A DNA stretch of 64,000 nt from the NCBI RefSeq assembly GCF_001650715.1, contig NZ_LWQT01000120.1, positions 62,001 through 126,000 on the forward strand, in the 5' to 3' direction. Of the stretch, positions 8,577 to 20,518 are shown piece after piece; position 1 is the first letter of the stretch; each line of letters opens with the position of its first letter. The notes under the pieces are model-generated. The model did not search any database, was not told the origin of the DNA, and was given only the letters and a program-made list of their open reading frames with translations. Source of the stretch: Paramagnetospirillum marisnigri. Its GTDB lineage: Bacteria; Pseudomonadota; Alphaproteobacteria; Rhodospirillales; Magnetospirillaceae. The translations under genes were made by a program, and so were the position numbers.

Positions 8577-9433
8577 GGAGGGTCTCCCGACGACCGTATC
8601 GCCGCTTCGACGATGGTCTCGACCAGGGCGGCGGTGCGTTGGTCGATGTCGTGGTGGGGATTGTACTCGGCGATTTCCAAGCCGATACAGCGCGGCGAGG
8701 CCAGCAGCGGCGCCAGGGCATCCAGCAATTCATCGGCCCGAATGCCGCCAGGGGCGGGGGTACCCACCCCGGGGGCGTCGGCGGGATCAATGGCGTCTAG
8801 GTCGAGGCTGATGCCGAAGTCGCCCGGCCCGGTGGCCTCGGCCAGGGCGGCGGCAAGGCCGAGCCGCTTCAGTTCGGCCATGCCCATGACCCGGATGCCG
8901 TGGCGGGACGTCCTTGCTTCCTCCTCGGGCTCCCAACTGCGCACGCCCATCAAGGTGACTTCAGTCCCCGTCAACACGGGGGGATGGCGTGCCAATCCCG
9001 GCGGCCCCAATCCCAGCAGGCAGGCCAGTGGCATGCCGTGCAGCGCGCCGGACGGGCTGGTATCGGGCGTATGGAGGTCCATATGGGCATCGATCCAGAT
9101 CAGGCGGAAGGCCGCCCCATGGGCCTGGCGCAAGCCCGCCCAGGTGCCCATGGCGCAGGAATGGTCACCGCCGATGACGATGGGAAAGCGACCGCGGCCG
9201 CATTCCTTGGCCACCAGTGTGGCGAGATGATCGGCGAGACGGGGAATCACCGTTTGGGCGTCACCAAGCGGCGCCTGGAGTTCCAGGCAATGGAGGTCCT
9301 CGGTCAGGCCTCGCAGCCTCTCGCCCATGCCGCCCCGGCGCAAGGCCCGGGGGCCATCGGCGCAACCGCCGTCACGGGCGCCCAAACCACAGCCCACGCC
9401 AAGGATGGTCATGGCTCGACCCGATCCGGTCAT
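8573..9433 (-). CDS. rocF: Arginase
   Basis: A ureohydrolase that splits arginine into ornithine and urea with a binuclear Mn centre. Metal-binding blocks are all present: GGDHSCAMGT, DAHMDLHT and the SLDLDAIDPADAPG block. The ATG at 9433 is selected because GGAGG stands 6 bp upstream; the longer frame to 9535 has no such support. It is coupled to ornithine aminotransferase by a 4-bp overlap, which favours arginase over agmatinase. Length (286 residues) is slightly shorter than the usual 300. Confidence 0.92.
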   Translation of the reverse strand: MTGSGRAMTILGVGCGLGARDGGCADGPRALRRGGMGERLRGLTEDLHCLELQAPLGDAQTVIPRLADHLATLVAKECGRGRFPIVIGGDHSCAMGTWAGLRQAHGAAFRLIWIDAHMDLHTPDTSPSGALHGMPLACLLGLGPPGLARHPPVLTGTEVTLMGVRSWEPEEEARTSRHGIRVMGMAELKRLGLAAALAEATGPGDFGISLDLDAIDPADAPGVGTPAPGGIRADELLDALAPLLASPRCIGLEIAEYNPHHDIDQRTAALVETIVEAAIRSSGDPP

Positions 9434-9653
9434 GTCGGCCTCCATCCGACCACAGGCCCTTATTCCCAATGAGTCATTTAACCATTGTCGGGACTGATTT
9501 GCAGGGGAGCCAAGGGGGACACGGTGAAAAATCACGGTTTCGCCACAATGGCGCCCCGCATGTCGCCGTAATCTCCGGCCATCTTGGCGTTCGGAAGCGG
9601 GAGGGGCGCCCGGCCCGGCTTCCAGACCTCACGCGGCGCCGGAAACAGTGATC

Positions 9654-9779
9654 ATGTCGAGCAAGAGCGAAGCCAGCATCTCCCAGGCCTCTGAAGCTTC
9701 CAAGTCGGCCCAGGAGGCAGCCAAGGCGGCGGCCGAGGCATTGCGGCAGCGCCGGGCCCAGATCGCGGCCTATATCTGA
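9654..9779 (+). CDS. Possible 41-residue Ser/Ala-rich protein
   Basis: A short open frame in the gap between arginase and the OmpA lipoprotein gene. It starts with ATG after a GGAAA box and ends at TGA 9777. The first half is Ser/Ala-rich (MSSKSEASISQASEASKSAQ) and the second half an Ala-rich amphipathic helix ending LRQRRAQIAAYI. No homologue recognised. It could be a real small protein or chance, and the rest of the 350-bp gap shows nothing else. Confidence 0.35.
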   Translation: MSSKSEASISQASEASKSAQEAAKAAAEALRQRRAQIAAYI

Positions 9780-9786
9780 GGATTGA

Positions 9787-10548
9787 TCAGGTGAGGGGGT
9801 GGAGCGGCGGTCCGCGAACCGGCGGAAGGTCGGCCACCCGCTCGCCCATGGGCGCGATGGCGGCGATCCAGGCCGAAGCGGCGCTCGCGGCATCCGTCAC
9901 GGCAGGCAATGTCGCCTCCGGGCCGGAGCCGGCCAGGACACCGGTGACGGGGTCGGAAGCGGCCGTGAGGGTGGCGCCGTCGCTGGCGGGAGACTCGGCG
10001 CTGGTCTGGGGAATATCCACGGCGGCCGACTTGGCCTGGGGCTCCCAGGTGATCTCGACGCGACGGTCGCGGGCTTCCTTGTGCTTGCCTTTACGGGCGG
10101 TGGTGGATTTGTCCGAGCCGAAGCCCACGACTTCCACCTTGGCGGCGACAATGCCCAGCTTGCGGAGCTGGTCAGCCACGGCCTGAGCCCGCTTTTCCGA
10201 CAGCATCCGGTTATAGGACGACTTGCCCGCAGAATCGGTAAAGCCGTGAATGCGGATCACCGAGGGCTGCGCCGCCTTCAGCGCCGGGGCCGCTCCGTGC
10301 AGGACCTGCATGGTCGAAGCCGAGATGTCCGACTTGTTGAGGCCGAAATACACCACCAGCGGCTGAGCTTCCATTTCCACCGGCGCGGCCACGACGGGCG
10401 GCGGGGGCGGGGGGGCGGCACTGGTCACGGGGGCGACGGCACTCTGGGTCGAAACGACGGGAGCCGAGGACTCCATGGAGGGGGACGCCGCGCAGGCGGA
10501 TAAGGCGGTCAGGGCCGCCAGGGTGGTGAATACGCGGACGATCTTCAT
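9787..10548 (-). CDS. OmpA-family peptidoglycan-associated lipoprotein
   Basis: A 253-residue outer-membrane lipoprotein. A signal peptide ends at lipobox LSAC with Cys19, followed by a Pro-rich linker (APPPPPPVVAAP). The OmpA C-terminal domain (about residues 60-170) carries IRIHGFTDSAGKSSYN and LSEKRAQAVADQLRKLGI, which bind diaminopimelate in peptidoglycan, then RRVEI. An unusual 80-residue Ala/Ser/Thr-rich tail follows the domain. The ATG at 10548 is chosen for its ribosome-binding site. The 200-bp AT-richer gap upstream (10549-10758) should hold its promoter. Confidence 0.88.
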   Translation of the reverse strand: MKIVRVFTTLAALTALSACAASPSMESSAPVVSTQSAVAPVTSAAPPPPPPVVAAPVEMEAQPLVVYFGLNKSDISASTMQVLHGAAPALKAAQPSVIRIHGFTDSAGKSSYNRMLSEKRAQAVADQLRKLGIVAAKVEVVGFGSDKSTTARKGKHKEARDRRVEITWEPQAKSAAVDIPQTSAESPASDGATLTAASDPVTGVLAGSGPEATLPAVTDAASAASAWIAAIAPMGERVADLPPVRGPPLHPLT

Positions 10549-10758
10549 GGTCGGTCTCGTCAAGCAATGGCCACGACCGCCCCAGACAGGGACAGGCGCA
10601 ACCTCAATCTTGCAAGACGAGACTCAATTGTCCAGCAAAATACTGGCATGAACGATGTCGAACTAAAGTAAGCGCCATGACAAGGCGCCAATATAGCTAA
10701 AAAGTCACTTTAAAGGCGTTGGATTCACGATCGCAAAAAATAATTGCTAATCAATGCG

Positions 10759-13602
<2,844 letters not shown>

Positions 13603-13706
13603 TTGGGTCCTCGTCGCATGATCAGGGCGCGGATGTTAGAGAGTTTCCCAGAAGGGATAAAGCGTCCTTGCCAGTCGGGGCGCGCATGGCTATCTTCCGC
13701 CCCGTC

Positions 13707-13812
13707 ATTGGGGAGTAGCCTCCTTCACCTCCAGAAGGGGATGCGTCAACAGACTTGGACTGCTTCAGTCCATGGCGCATCCGGCCCGAGCGGCTTGGCG
13801 AGACCTTTGGCG
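13707..13812 (+). promoter_or_regulatory. yybP-ykoY manganese riboswitch
   Basis: The leader upstream of the UPF0016 gene holds the two conserved strings of the yybP-ykoY aptamer. The 5' element TGGGGAGTAGC begins at 13709 and the 3' element GGCGAGACCTTTGGC ends at about 13812, 78 bp ahead of the ATG at 13890. Between them is an internal hairpin (GGACTGCTTCAGTCC). This class senses Mn2+ and normally switches on manganese exporters, which fits the downstream gene. The call is by motif and context. Confidence 0.85.
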
Positions 13813-13889
13813 GGAGTCCCTCGACGCATGGGGTCGGGCGGGACGACCGGCCATTGGTTTCTTCGCCCGATCCCCCCGGACATATCATC

Positions 13890-14462
13890 ATGGAAGCCGT
13901 TCTTCTGTCCCTGACCGTGGTCGCCGCCGCCGAGATCGGCGACAAGACCCAGTTGCTGGCCCTGCTGCTGGCCGCCAAATACCGCAAGCCCGTGCCGGTG
14001 GTGGCGGGCATCTTCGTCGCCACCATCCTCAATCACGGCATCGCCGCCGGAATCGGCGTGGCGGTGGCGCAATGGCTGGGGCCTGACTGGCTGCGCTGGA
14101 TCATCGGCCTGTCCTTCATCGCCATGGCGGCCTGGACCCTGGTTCCCGACAAGATGGACGAGGAGCCGAAGATGTGGGAGCGGGCAGGGGCCTTCGTCGC
14201 CACCACCGTCTCGTTCTTCCTGGTGGAGATCGGCGACAAGACCCAGGTGGCCACCGTCGCCCTGGGCGCCCGCTATGGCGATTTGCTGGCCGTGACCACC
14301 GGCACCACGCTGGGCATGCTGATCGCCGACATTCCCGCCGTCTTCGTCGGCAATGCCCTGGCAGAGAAGATCCCCCTGGGGCTGGTGCGGGTCATCGCCG
14401 CTGCCATCTTCGCCATCCTCGGCGTGCTGGCCCTGATGGGATACGGCAACGAACTTCTGTAA
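13890..14462 (+). CDS. UPF0016/GDT1 family manganese exporter
   Basis: A 190-residue inner-membrane protein with six predicted helices in two inverted halves. Each half carries the family motif E-x-G-D-K-T: AAAEIGDKTQLLALLLAAKY at the N-terminus and EIGDKTQVATVALGARYG in the second half. Characterised bacterial members (MneA/Mnx type) export Mn2+, and the preceding manganese riboswitch supports that here. The ATG at 13890 is selected because the frame extension upstream to 13755 runs through the riboswitch. Confidence 0.9.
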   Translation: MEAVLLSLTVVAAAEIGDKTQLLALLLAAKYRKPVPVVAGIFVATILNHGIAAGIGVAVAQWLGPDWLRWIIGLSFIAMAAWTLVPDKMDEEPKMWERAGAFVATTVSFFLVEIGDKTQVATVALGARYGDLLAVTTGTTLGMLIADIPAVFVGNALAEKIPLGLVRVIAAAIFAILGVLALMGYGNELL

Positions 14463-14467
14463 AGAAA

Positions 14468-14499
14468 AAGCCGCGCAATCAGATGGTTGCGCGGCTTTC
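14468..14499. terminator. Bidirectional intrinsic terminator
   Basis: A 12-bp perfect stem (AAAGCCGCGCAA / TTGCGCGGCTTT) around an 8-base loop sits between the convergent manganese exporter and ssb genes. A/T runs flank both sides, so it can end transcription from either direction. Confidence 0.85.
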
Positions 14500-14516
14500 C
14501 TCTCACCTGTTCCCGA

Positions 14517-15017
14517 TCAGAACGGAATTTCATCGTCCATGTCGGCCGGGGGTTCCCAGCTCTGGCCGCCGCCCTGGCGAGCACCGCCGCCACCGCCGCC
14601 GCCGCCCTGCTGACGCGGGCTGTCGTCGTAGCCACCGCCGCCATAACCGCCACCGCCGCCGCCGTCACGGCCGCCCAGCAGGGTGAGTTCGCCCTTGAAA
14701 CGGCCGATCACCACTTCGGTGGAGTACTTCTCGACGCCCTGCTGGTCGGTCCATTTGCGGGTCTGGAGCGCGCCTTCCACATAGACGCTGCTGCCCTTCT
14801 TCAGATAGCGCTCGGCGATGTCGGCCAGGTTTGGATTGAAGATCACCACCCGGTGCCACTCGGTCTTTTCCTTGCGCTCGCCGGTGGCGCGATCCTTCCA
14901 GGATTCTGAGGTGGCGATATTGAGATTGACGATCTTGGACCCGTCCTGCGAGGTGCGGACCTCGGGATCACGGCCGAGATTTCCAAGCAATATCACCTTG
15001 TTGACGCTACCGGCCAT
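14517..15017 (-). CDS. ssb: Single-stranded DNA-binding protein
   Basis: A 166-residue SSB. The OB fold starts [20 protein letters not shown] and includes the [19 protein letters not shown] and [20 protein letters not shown] blocks. A Gly-rich disordered linker follows, and the tip DDEIPF is the partner-interaction tail, with Glu replacing the more usual Asp. The ATG at 15017 matches the family start; the frame extends upstream to 15206 but without family features. It is likely expressed from its own promoter in the gap to the next gene. Confidence 0.96.
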   Translation of the reverse strand: MAGSVNKVILLGNLGRDPEVRTSQDGSKIVNLNIATSESWKDRATGERKEKTEWHRVVIFNPNLADIAERYLKKGSSVYVEGALQTRKWTDQQGVEKYSTEVVIGRFKGELTLLGGRDGGGGGGYGGGGYDDSPRQQGGGGGGGGARQGGGQSWEPPADMDDEIPF

Positions 15018-15084
15018 GTCGCACGGGCTCCCCGCTTGAGATTGAAAGCGGGATCGTACTGCATGGCCGAAGGCGGTGAAAGCC

Positions 15085-15483
15085 CTAATGCTTCGCCTTG
15101 GATGGGGGGGCGGGCAGCAGGCGCCCCAGCAGCGAGCCCAGCGCCTTGACATAGGCGGCCGCACCGGAGCGATGCATGCGCAGATTGATCTCGCCCCCCC
15201 GGGCAAGGCGGAAGCCCAGGGTCAGATATTCCTCGTCCGCCTCGGGACGGATGGTCCATTTTTCCACGGCGATGGCCGGGGCGGGGGCGGCGGGGTTGCT
15301 CTGTTCGGTATCGGCCAGGCGTTCGGCATGCTGCAGCCAGGACGACAGGATGGACAACTGGTCCAGCGGCAGGGTGACCACCGCCTCCTCGCCGGATTCG
15401 TCAAGCAGCACCAGCCGCACACCGTCGCCGGTATCCGAGGTTCTGGCCGACAGGACCTGCTGCGCCGATATCACCCGTTTCAT
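15085..15483 (-). CDS. Hypothetical protein
   Basis: A 132-residue soluble protein I do not recognise. It is made of alternating beta-like stretches ([38 protein letters not shown]) and a helix with [12 protein letters not shown], and ends in a Pro/Lys-rich tail. It is divergent from gyrA with about 160 bp between the starts, and upstream of ssb on the same strand, so the two may share a transcript. Confidence 0.6.
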   Translation of the reverse strand: MKRVISAQQVLSARTSDTGDGVRLVLLDESGEEAVVTLPLDQLSILSSWLQHAERLADTEQSNPAAPAPAIAVEKWTIRPEADEEYLTLGFRLARGGEINLRMHRSGAAAYVKALGSLLGRLLPAPPSKAKH

Positions 15484-15641
15484 GCCGTTTCCCGGTCTGG
15501 AAGCGTTTTGAAGCGGCCCGCATTATGCCACACCCACACGGTTGTCGCACTGCACGATATCTGGTAGCGTGCGCCAGCCTTGGCCCTAGCGGCCACCCCA
15601 TCACTCTTACGGTTTTTCACGAAACCGACGGGAAGATTTCG

Positions 15642-18326
15642 TTGACCACGCCTCCTGCGTCGCCACAGTTCGATATCAGTCCGGTCACCATCGAAGACGA
15701 GATGAAGCGCTCCTATCTCGATTACGCCATGAGCGTGATCGTGAGCCGCGCGCTTCCCGACGTCCGCGACGGTTTGAAGCCGGTTCATCGCCGCATCCTC
15801 TTCGCCATGAAGGAGGCAGGCTACGACTATAACAAGCCCTTCCGCAAATCGGCGCGCATCGTCGGTGATGTCATGGGTAAGTATCACCCCCATGGCGACT
15901 CGGCGATCTATGACGCCATGGTGCGCATGGCGCAGGACTTCTCCATGCGGCTCATGCTGGTGGATGGGCAGGGCAATTTCGGCTCCATGGACGGCGATCC
16001 GCCCGCGGCCATGCGCTATACCGAGGCGCGTCTGGCCCGCTCGGCCCATTCGCTGCTGGAGGATATCGACAAGGATACCGTCGATTTCCAGGCCAATTAC
16101 GACGAATCCACCCATGAACCCAAGGTTCTGCCCGCCCGCTATCCCAATCTGCTGGTCAATGGCGCCGGCGGTATCGCCGTGGGCATGGCCACCAATATCC
16201 CGCCCCATAACCTGGGCGAGGTGATCGACGCCTGCTGCGCCTTCATCGACGATCCCGAAGTGACGGTCGAGCGGCTGATGGAGCTGGTTCCCGGCCCGGA
16301 TTTCCCCACCGGCGGCACCATCCTGGGGCGGTCCGGCATCCGCTCGGCCCAGACCACCGGTCGCGGCTCGGTGATCATGCGCGGCCGCGTCCATATCGAG
16401 GAAGTCCGCAAGGACCGCGAAGCCATCGTAGTCACCGAGATTCCCTATCAGGTCAACAAGGCGCGCATGCTCGAGCAGATCGCCGAGCTGGTGCGCGACA
16501 AGAAGCTGGAAGGCATCTCGGACCTCCGGGACGAATCCGATCGCGACGGCGTGCGCATGGTCATCGAGATCAAGCGCGACGCCATCGCCGACGTGGTGCT
16601 GGCCCAGCTCTACCGCTTCACCCCGCTGCAGACCAGCTTCGGCGTCAATTCCCTGGCGCTCAACGGCGGTCGCCCGATGATGATGACGCTACGCGACATC
16701 ATCAAGGCCTTCATCGCCTTCCGCGAAGAGGTGATCACGCGGCGCACCATCTTCGAACTGGGCAAGGCCCGCGACCGCGCCCATATCCTGGCCGGTCTGG
16801 CCATTGCCGTGGCCAATATCGACGAGGTCATCCGCCTGATCCGCGCCGCCCCCGATCCGGCGGTGGCACGCGAGCAGTTGATGACCCGCCGTTGGCCGGT
16901 GGGCGATGTCGGCCCACTGATCCAGCTGATCGACGAGCCCGGCCGCGGCATCGAGGATGGCACCTATTCGCTGTCCGAGCTGCAGGCCAAGGCCATCCTG
17001 GACCTGCGGCTGCACCGCCTGACCGGGCTGGAGCGCGACAAGATCGGCGACGAGCTGCGCGATATCGGCCGCCAGATCGAGGAATTCCTGCTGATCCTGT
17101 CGTCGCGGCCACGCCTGTTCGAGGTGATGAAGACGGAACTGCTGGAAATCCGCGAGCAGTTCGCCACGCCGCGCCGCACCACCATCGAGGAAAACGAGTT
17201 CGAGGCCGATATCGAGGACCTCATCGCCCGCGAGGACATGGTGGTGACGGTGACCAATACCGGCTACATCAAGCGGGTGCCGCTGTCGGCCTATCGCGCC
17301 CAGAAGCGGGGCGGCAAGGGCCGGTCCGGCATGAACATCAAGGACGAGGACTTCCTGTCCCAGGTGTTCGTGACCAACACCCATACGCCGGTCCTGTTCT
17401 TCTCGTCGTCGGGCATCGCCTACAAGCTGAAGGTCTATCGCCTGCCGCTGGGCAATCCCCAGGCGCGTGGCAAGGCCATGGTCAATATCCTGCCGCTGGA
17501 CGAGGGCGAGACCATCTCGACCATCATGCCGTTGCCCGAGGACGAGACCACCTGGGGCAACCTGCATGTGGTGTTCACGACCTCGTCGGGCGATGTCCGG
17601 CGCAATCTGCTGTCCGACTTCACCGAGGTCCGCGCCAACGGCAAGATCGCCATGAAGCTGGGCGAGGGCGAGCGCCTGATCTCGGTTCAGACCTGCACCG
17701 AATCCGACGACATGCTGCTGGCCACCCGCCTGGGCAAGGCCATCCGCTTCTCGGCCTCGGATGTTCGCGTCTTCAAGGGCCGCGATTCCACCGGCGTGCG
17801 CGGTATCCGGCTGGAGGCGGGCGACGAGGTCATCTCCATGTCCATCCTGCGCCATGTGGACTTCGACTCCGAGACCCGTGACGCTTACTTGCGTGGCGAC
17901 CTGCCCGCCGACCAGATCGAGCGCATGGCGGCGGAGGAGCAGTATGTGCTGACCGTGACCGAGAACGGCTTCGGCAAGCGGACCTCGGCTTACGAGTACC
18001 GCATCACCGGCCGTGGCGGTCAGGGCATCGCCAATATCGACATGACCGACAAGACCGGGCCGGTGACGGCCTCGTTCCCCGTCAATCACGAGGACGAGGT
18101 CATGCTGGTCAGCGACGGTGGCAAGCTGATCCGCATGCCCGTTGACGATATCCGCATCGTCGGACGCCGCACCCAGGGCGTGACCCTGCTGCGCACCGCC
18201 GAGGGCGAAAGGGTGGTTTCGGCCGCCAGACTGTGCGACATCGCCGGAGGGGCCGAGGATGACGACGATTCCGACGGGGACGGCGACGACATCCCCGATG
18301 GTGTGGCGGGAGGCGAGGATGCCTAA
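15642..18326 (+). CDS. gyrA: DNA gyrase subunit A
   Basis: The breakage-reunion subunit of gyrase, which introduces negative supercoils. About 894 residues. The N-terminal [21 protein letters not shown] block, the catalytic tyrosine in [10 protein letters not shown] and the QKRGGKG (GyrA box) are present, the last distinguishing it from ParC. The quinolone region [17 protein letters not shown] retains Ser and Asp at the positions that mutate to resistance. I infer a TTG start at 15642 with GGAAG 7 bp upstream, since residues before it do not resemble GyrA. The C-terminus is very acidic. It overlaps coaD by 8 bp. Confidence 0.96.
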   Translation: MTTPPASPQFDISPVTIEDEMKRSYLDYAMSVIVSRALPDVRDGLKPVHRRILFAMKEAGYDYNKPFRKSARIVGDVMGKYHPHGDSAIYDAMVRMAQDFSMRLMLVDGQGNFGSMDGDPPAAMRYTEARLARSAHSLLEDIDKDTVDFQANYDESTHEPKVLPARYPNLLVNGAGGIAVGMATNIPPHNLGEVIDACCAFIDDPEVTVERLMELVPGPDFPTGGTILGRSGIRSAQTTGRGSVIMRGRVHIEEVRKDREAIVVTEIPYQVNKARMLEQIAELVRDKKLEGISDLRDESDRDGVRMVIEIKRDAIADVVLAQLYRFTPLQTSFGVNSLALNGGRPMMMTLRDIIKAFIAFREEVITRRTIFELGKARDRAHILAGLAIAVANIDEVIRLIRAAPDPAVAREQLMTRRWPVGDVGPLIQLIDEPGRGIEDGTYSLSELQAKAILDLRLHRLTGLERDKIGDELRDIGRQIEEFLLILSSRPRLFEVMKTELLEIREQFATPRRTTIEENEFEADIEDLIAREDMVVTVTNTGYIKRVPLSAYRAQKRGGKGRSGMNIKDEDFLSQVFVTNTHTPVLFFSSSGIAYKLKVYRLPLGNPQARGKAMVNILPLDEGETISTIMPLPEDETTWGNLHVVFTTSSGDVRRNLLSDFTEVRANGKIAMKLGEGERLISVQTCTESDDMLLATRLGKAIRFSASDVRVFKGRDSTGVRGIRLEAGDEVISMSILRHVDFDSETRDAYLRGDLPADQIERMAAEEQYVLTVTENGFGKRTSAYEYRITGRGGQGIANIDMTDKTGPVTASFPVNHEDEVMLVSDGGKLIRMPVDDIRIVGRRTQGVTLLRTAEGERVVSAARLCDIAGGAEDDDDSDGDGDDIPDGVAGGEDA

Positions 18327-18825
18327 ACGGGTCGGCCTCTATCCCGGGACCTTTGATCCCATCACCAATGGCCACCAGGACATCGTCGCCCGCGCCGCGC
18401 GCGCCGTCGATCACCTGATCGTCGCCGTGGCGGTGAACGCCGGCAAGGGGCCGCTGTTCTCCCATGACGAACGGGTGTCCATGGCCGAGGACGAGATGGC
18501 CGATCTGGCCCGCGCCATCGGCGCCAGCATCGAGGTTCGCTCGTTCGACACCCTGCTGGTGGATTTCACCGCCCAATGCGGCGCCAATCTCATCGTGCGA
18601 GGCTTGCGCGCCGTGTCCGACTTCGAATACGAATTCCAGATGGCCGGCATGAATGCCCGCCTGTCGCCCGAGATCGAGACCATCTTCCTGATGGCCTCGG
18701 AACGTTGCCAGTTCATTTCGTCTCGCTTCGTCAAGGAGATCGGGCGGTTGGGCGGTGACATATCCCAGTTCGTCAGCCCCCGGGTGAAGGCGAAGCTGGA
18801 CGAGAAGTTCGGCTTCTCTTCATAG
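18319..18825 (+). CDS. coaD: Phosphopantetheine adenylyltransferase
   Basis: CoaD adenylates 4'-phosphopantetheine in coenzyme A synthesis. The 168-residue protein begins with the nucleotidyltransferase signature [16 protein letters not shown], which holds the T/H-x-G-H motif. The conserved [19 protein letters not shown] and SSRFVKEI blocks follow. The ATG at 18319 lies inside the end of gyrA (8-bp overlap), indicating cotranscription. Confidence 0.97.
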   Translation: MPKRVGLYPGTFDPITNGHQDIVARAARAVDHLIVAVAVNAGKGPLFSHDERVSMAEDEMADLARAIGASIEVRSFDTLLVDFTAQCGANLIVRGLRAVSDFEYEFQMAGMNARLSPEIETIFLMASERCQFISSRFVKEIGRLGGDISQFVSPRVKAKLDEKFGFSS

Positions 18826-18851
18826 CCGACCAAGACCAACGGAGGATTCCC

Positions 18852-19331
18852 GTGGACGCCGAAAACACCCTTTATCTCGACCTCAAGGACGGCCGCGTGG
18901 TGATCCAGCTGCGCCCCGATCTCGCCCCCAATCACGTGGCCCGCATCAAGGAACTGGTGCGCGAGGGCTTCTATGACGGCCTGAAGTTCCATCGGGTCAT
19001 CGACGGCTTCATGGCCCAGACCGGGTGTCCCAAGGGCACCGGCACCGGCGGCTCCGACAAGGGCCACCTGAAGGCCGAATTCTCGGGCGAGAAGCATGTG
19101 CGCGGCACCTGCTCCATGGCTCGTGCCGCCAGTCCCGACAGTGCCAGTTCGCAGTTCTTCATCTGCTTCGGCGCCCATTCCCATCTCGACCGCCAGTATA
19201 CCATCTGGGGACAGGTCTCCGAGGGCATGGACTTCGTGGATGCCATCAAGAAGGGCGCGGCGCGCAGCGGCAGCGTCGATTCTCCTGATTCCATCATCCG
19301 CCTGCGGGTCGCGGCGGATTGCGAGGACTGA
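18852..19331 (+). CDS. Cytoplasmic cyclophilin peptidyl-prolyl isomerase
   Basis: A 159-residue cyclophilin. It has the catalytic FHRVIDGFMAQTGCP block (the Arg is active) and SSQFFICFG, both family hallmarks. It begins with GTG 18852 behind GGAGG, and has no signal peptide. It is followed 8 bp later by a second cyclophilin gene with a signal peptide, so the pair serves cytoplasm and periplasm. It forms a run with gyrA and coaD. Confidence 0.93.
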   Translation: MDAENTLYLDLKDGRVVIQLRPDLAPNHVARIKELVREGFYDGLKFHRVIDGFMAQTGCPKGTGTGGSDKGHLKAEFSGEKHVRGTCSMARAASPDSASSQFFICFGAHSHLDRQYTIWGQVSEGMDFVDAIKKGAARSGSVDSPDSIIRLRVAADCED

Positions 19332-19338
19332 TCAGATC

Positions 19339-19893
19339 ATGACTTCCGTTTTCAAGCGCTTCGCCCTGGCCCTGGCGGCCCTGGCGCTGTCCGCCCTGCA
19401 TCCCGCCCTGGCCGCCGGCCCCGACGACACCTGGGTGTTGGAATTGTCCTCGGGCAAGGTGGTGATCGAATTCCGCAACGATCTGGCGCCCCATCACGTG
19501 GCCCGGATCAAGGAACTGACCCGCAAGGGCTTCTATGACGGCACCCCGTTCCACCGCGTCATCGCGGGCTTCATGGCCCAGGGCGGCGATCCCACCGGCA
19601 CCGGCTCCGGTGGTTCGGGCACCAGGATCAGGGCCGAATTCACAGGCGAGCCCTTCGTGCGCGGCGTGGTCGGCATGGCCCGTTCCGGCAGCCCCGATTC
19701 CGCCGATTCCCAGTTCTTCATCATGCTGGGCTCCGCTCCCAGCCTGGACGGCAAGTACACCGCCTTTGGCCGGGTACTCGAAGGCATGGAATTCGTCGAT
19801 CGCATCAAGAAGGGCGACGCGGGCGACAATGGCATTGTTTCCAATCCTGACAAGCTGCTCCGGGCCCAGATCCTGGCCGACGTCAAGAAATAA
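19339..19893 (+). CDS. Periplasmic cyclophilin peptidyl-prolyl isomerase
   Basis: A 184-residue paralogue of the preceding protein. Residues 1-24 form a signal peptide ending in HPALAAG. The mature domain keeps FHRVIAGFMAQGGDP and SQFFIMLGSAPSLDG. The ATG at 19339 was taken because it starts the signal sequence; the longer frame overlaps the previous gene. It probably folds exported proteins. A duplication followed by acquisition of a signal peptide is the simplest history for the pair. Confidence 0.92.
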   Translation: MTSVFKRFALALAALALSALHPALAAGPDDTWVLELSSGKVVIEFRNDLAPHHVARIKELTRKGFYDGTPFHRVIAGFMAQGGDPTGTGSGGSGTRIRAEFTGEPFVRGVVGMARSGSPDSADSQFFIMLGSAPSLDGKYTAFGRVLEGMEFVDRIKKGDAGDNGIVSNPDKLLRAQILADVKK

Positions 19894-19905
19894 TCTTTCC
19901 CGCCG

Positions 19906-19934
19906 TTGACGGAGGGCGCTCACCTGCCTATGGT
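19906..19934 (+). promoter_or_regulatory. Promoter of tRNA-Lys
   Basis: A -35 box TTGACG (19906-19911) and a -10 box TATGGT (19929-19934) are separated by 17 bp, 20 bp before the tRNA-Lys start. This is a good sigma-70 match for this GC-rich genome. Confidence 0.65.
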
Positions 19935-19953
19935 GGCGCCCTCTGGAAATTGG

Positions 19954-20029
19954 GGGTCCGTAGCTCAGTCGGTAGAGCAAGCGACTTTTAATCGAGAGGT
20001 CGTGGGTTCGAGTCCCACCGGACCCACCA
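19954..20029 (+). tRNA. tRNA-Lys (anticodon TTT)
   Basis: A 76-nt tRNA with encoded CCA. The acceptor arms GGGTCCG and CGGACCC pair fully, the D arm is GCTC/GAGC, and the T arm is GTGGG TTCGAGT CCCAC. The anticodon loop is CTTTTAA. At the top of the anticodon stem two pairs are A-G and G-A instead of Watson-Crick (positions 27-43 and 28-42). Confidence 0.97.
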
Positions 20030-20049
20030 CTTTCCAGGAGATCAGGCAA

Positions 20050-20082
20050 GGGAGCATCCCGGTTCGGGAGGCTCCCATTTTT
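20050..20082 (+). terminator. Intrinsic terminator after tRNA-Lys
   Basis: An inverted repeat (GGGAGC / GCTCCC, with further pairing inside) is followed directly by ATTTTT, a standard rho-independent terminator for the tRNA transcript. The remaining ~185 bp before the next gene show nothing else that I recognise. Confidence 0.75.
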
Positions 20083-20268
20083 CTGGGCGCTCACGGACTT
20101 TTGATTTGCTTCCAAAGGTATGTTTATCCCTTCGGGCGCCAGGGCCATCCCCGAAGCATGGGTGCATGGTGAATAAGAATAGTTGGAGCGACTCTAGGGT
20201 GATTCCCTGATAGGCGGCACCGCCAAAATGATCAAAGACTAACCAAGTCACGATCACTGGAGGCCACC

Positions 20269-20499
20269 ATGTCGACATCCATCATTCCCGGCACCTGCGG
20301 CGCCTGCTCTCAGTACAGCGGTGGCCAGTGCCAATCCACGGGATCCCAATTCTCCGGCAAGCCGGTCTGGGCGCTGTCCTGCCTTCCCTGCCAGGGGTAT
20401 CGGCGCAGCTCGGCGGCTGCCACTCCAGTGGATCCGGTTGCCCTGGAGGCTGTCGTCCGCCGGGCCATGGTCAATGCGAGCGCGGCGCCGTTCCACTGA
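20269..20499 (+). CDS. Small cysteine-rich hypothetical protein
   Basis: A 76-residue protein with a good ribosome-binding site (GGAGG 5 bp before the ATG). Cys10, Cys13, Cys21, Cys38 and Cys41 form two CxxC pairs (CGAC, CLPC) with an extra Cys between, which suggests a bound metal or a small iron-sulphur/zinc site. I cannot assign a family. It stands alone, convergent with the glycosyltransferase gene. Confidence 0.6.
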   Translation: MSTSIIPGTCGACSQYSGGQCQSTGSQFSGKPVWALSCLPCQGYRRSSAAATPVDPVALEAVVRRAMVNASAAPFH

Positions 20500-20518
20500 G
20501 GCAAGGGTGCAGGATGCC

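Noticed and set aside
13603-13706. SOS box in front of uvrA
   Set aside because: I looked for GTTC-N7-GTTC or its complement in this gap and found none; a degenerate site cannot be excluded.
16689-18089. Long leftward open frame opposite gyrA
   Set aside because: Antisense shadow of a conserved gene without any recognisable domain or ribosome-binding site.
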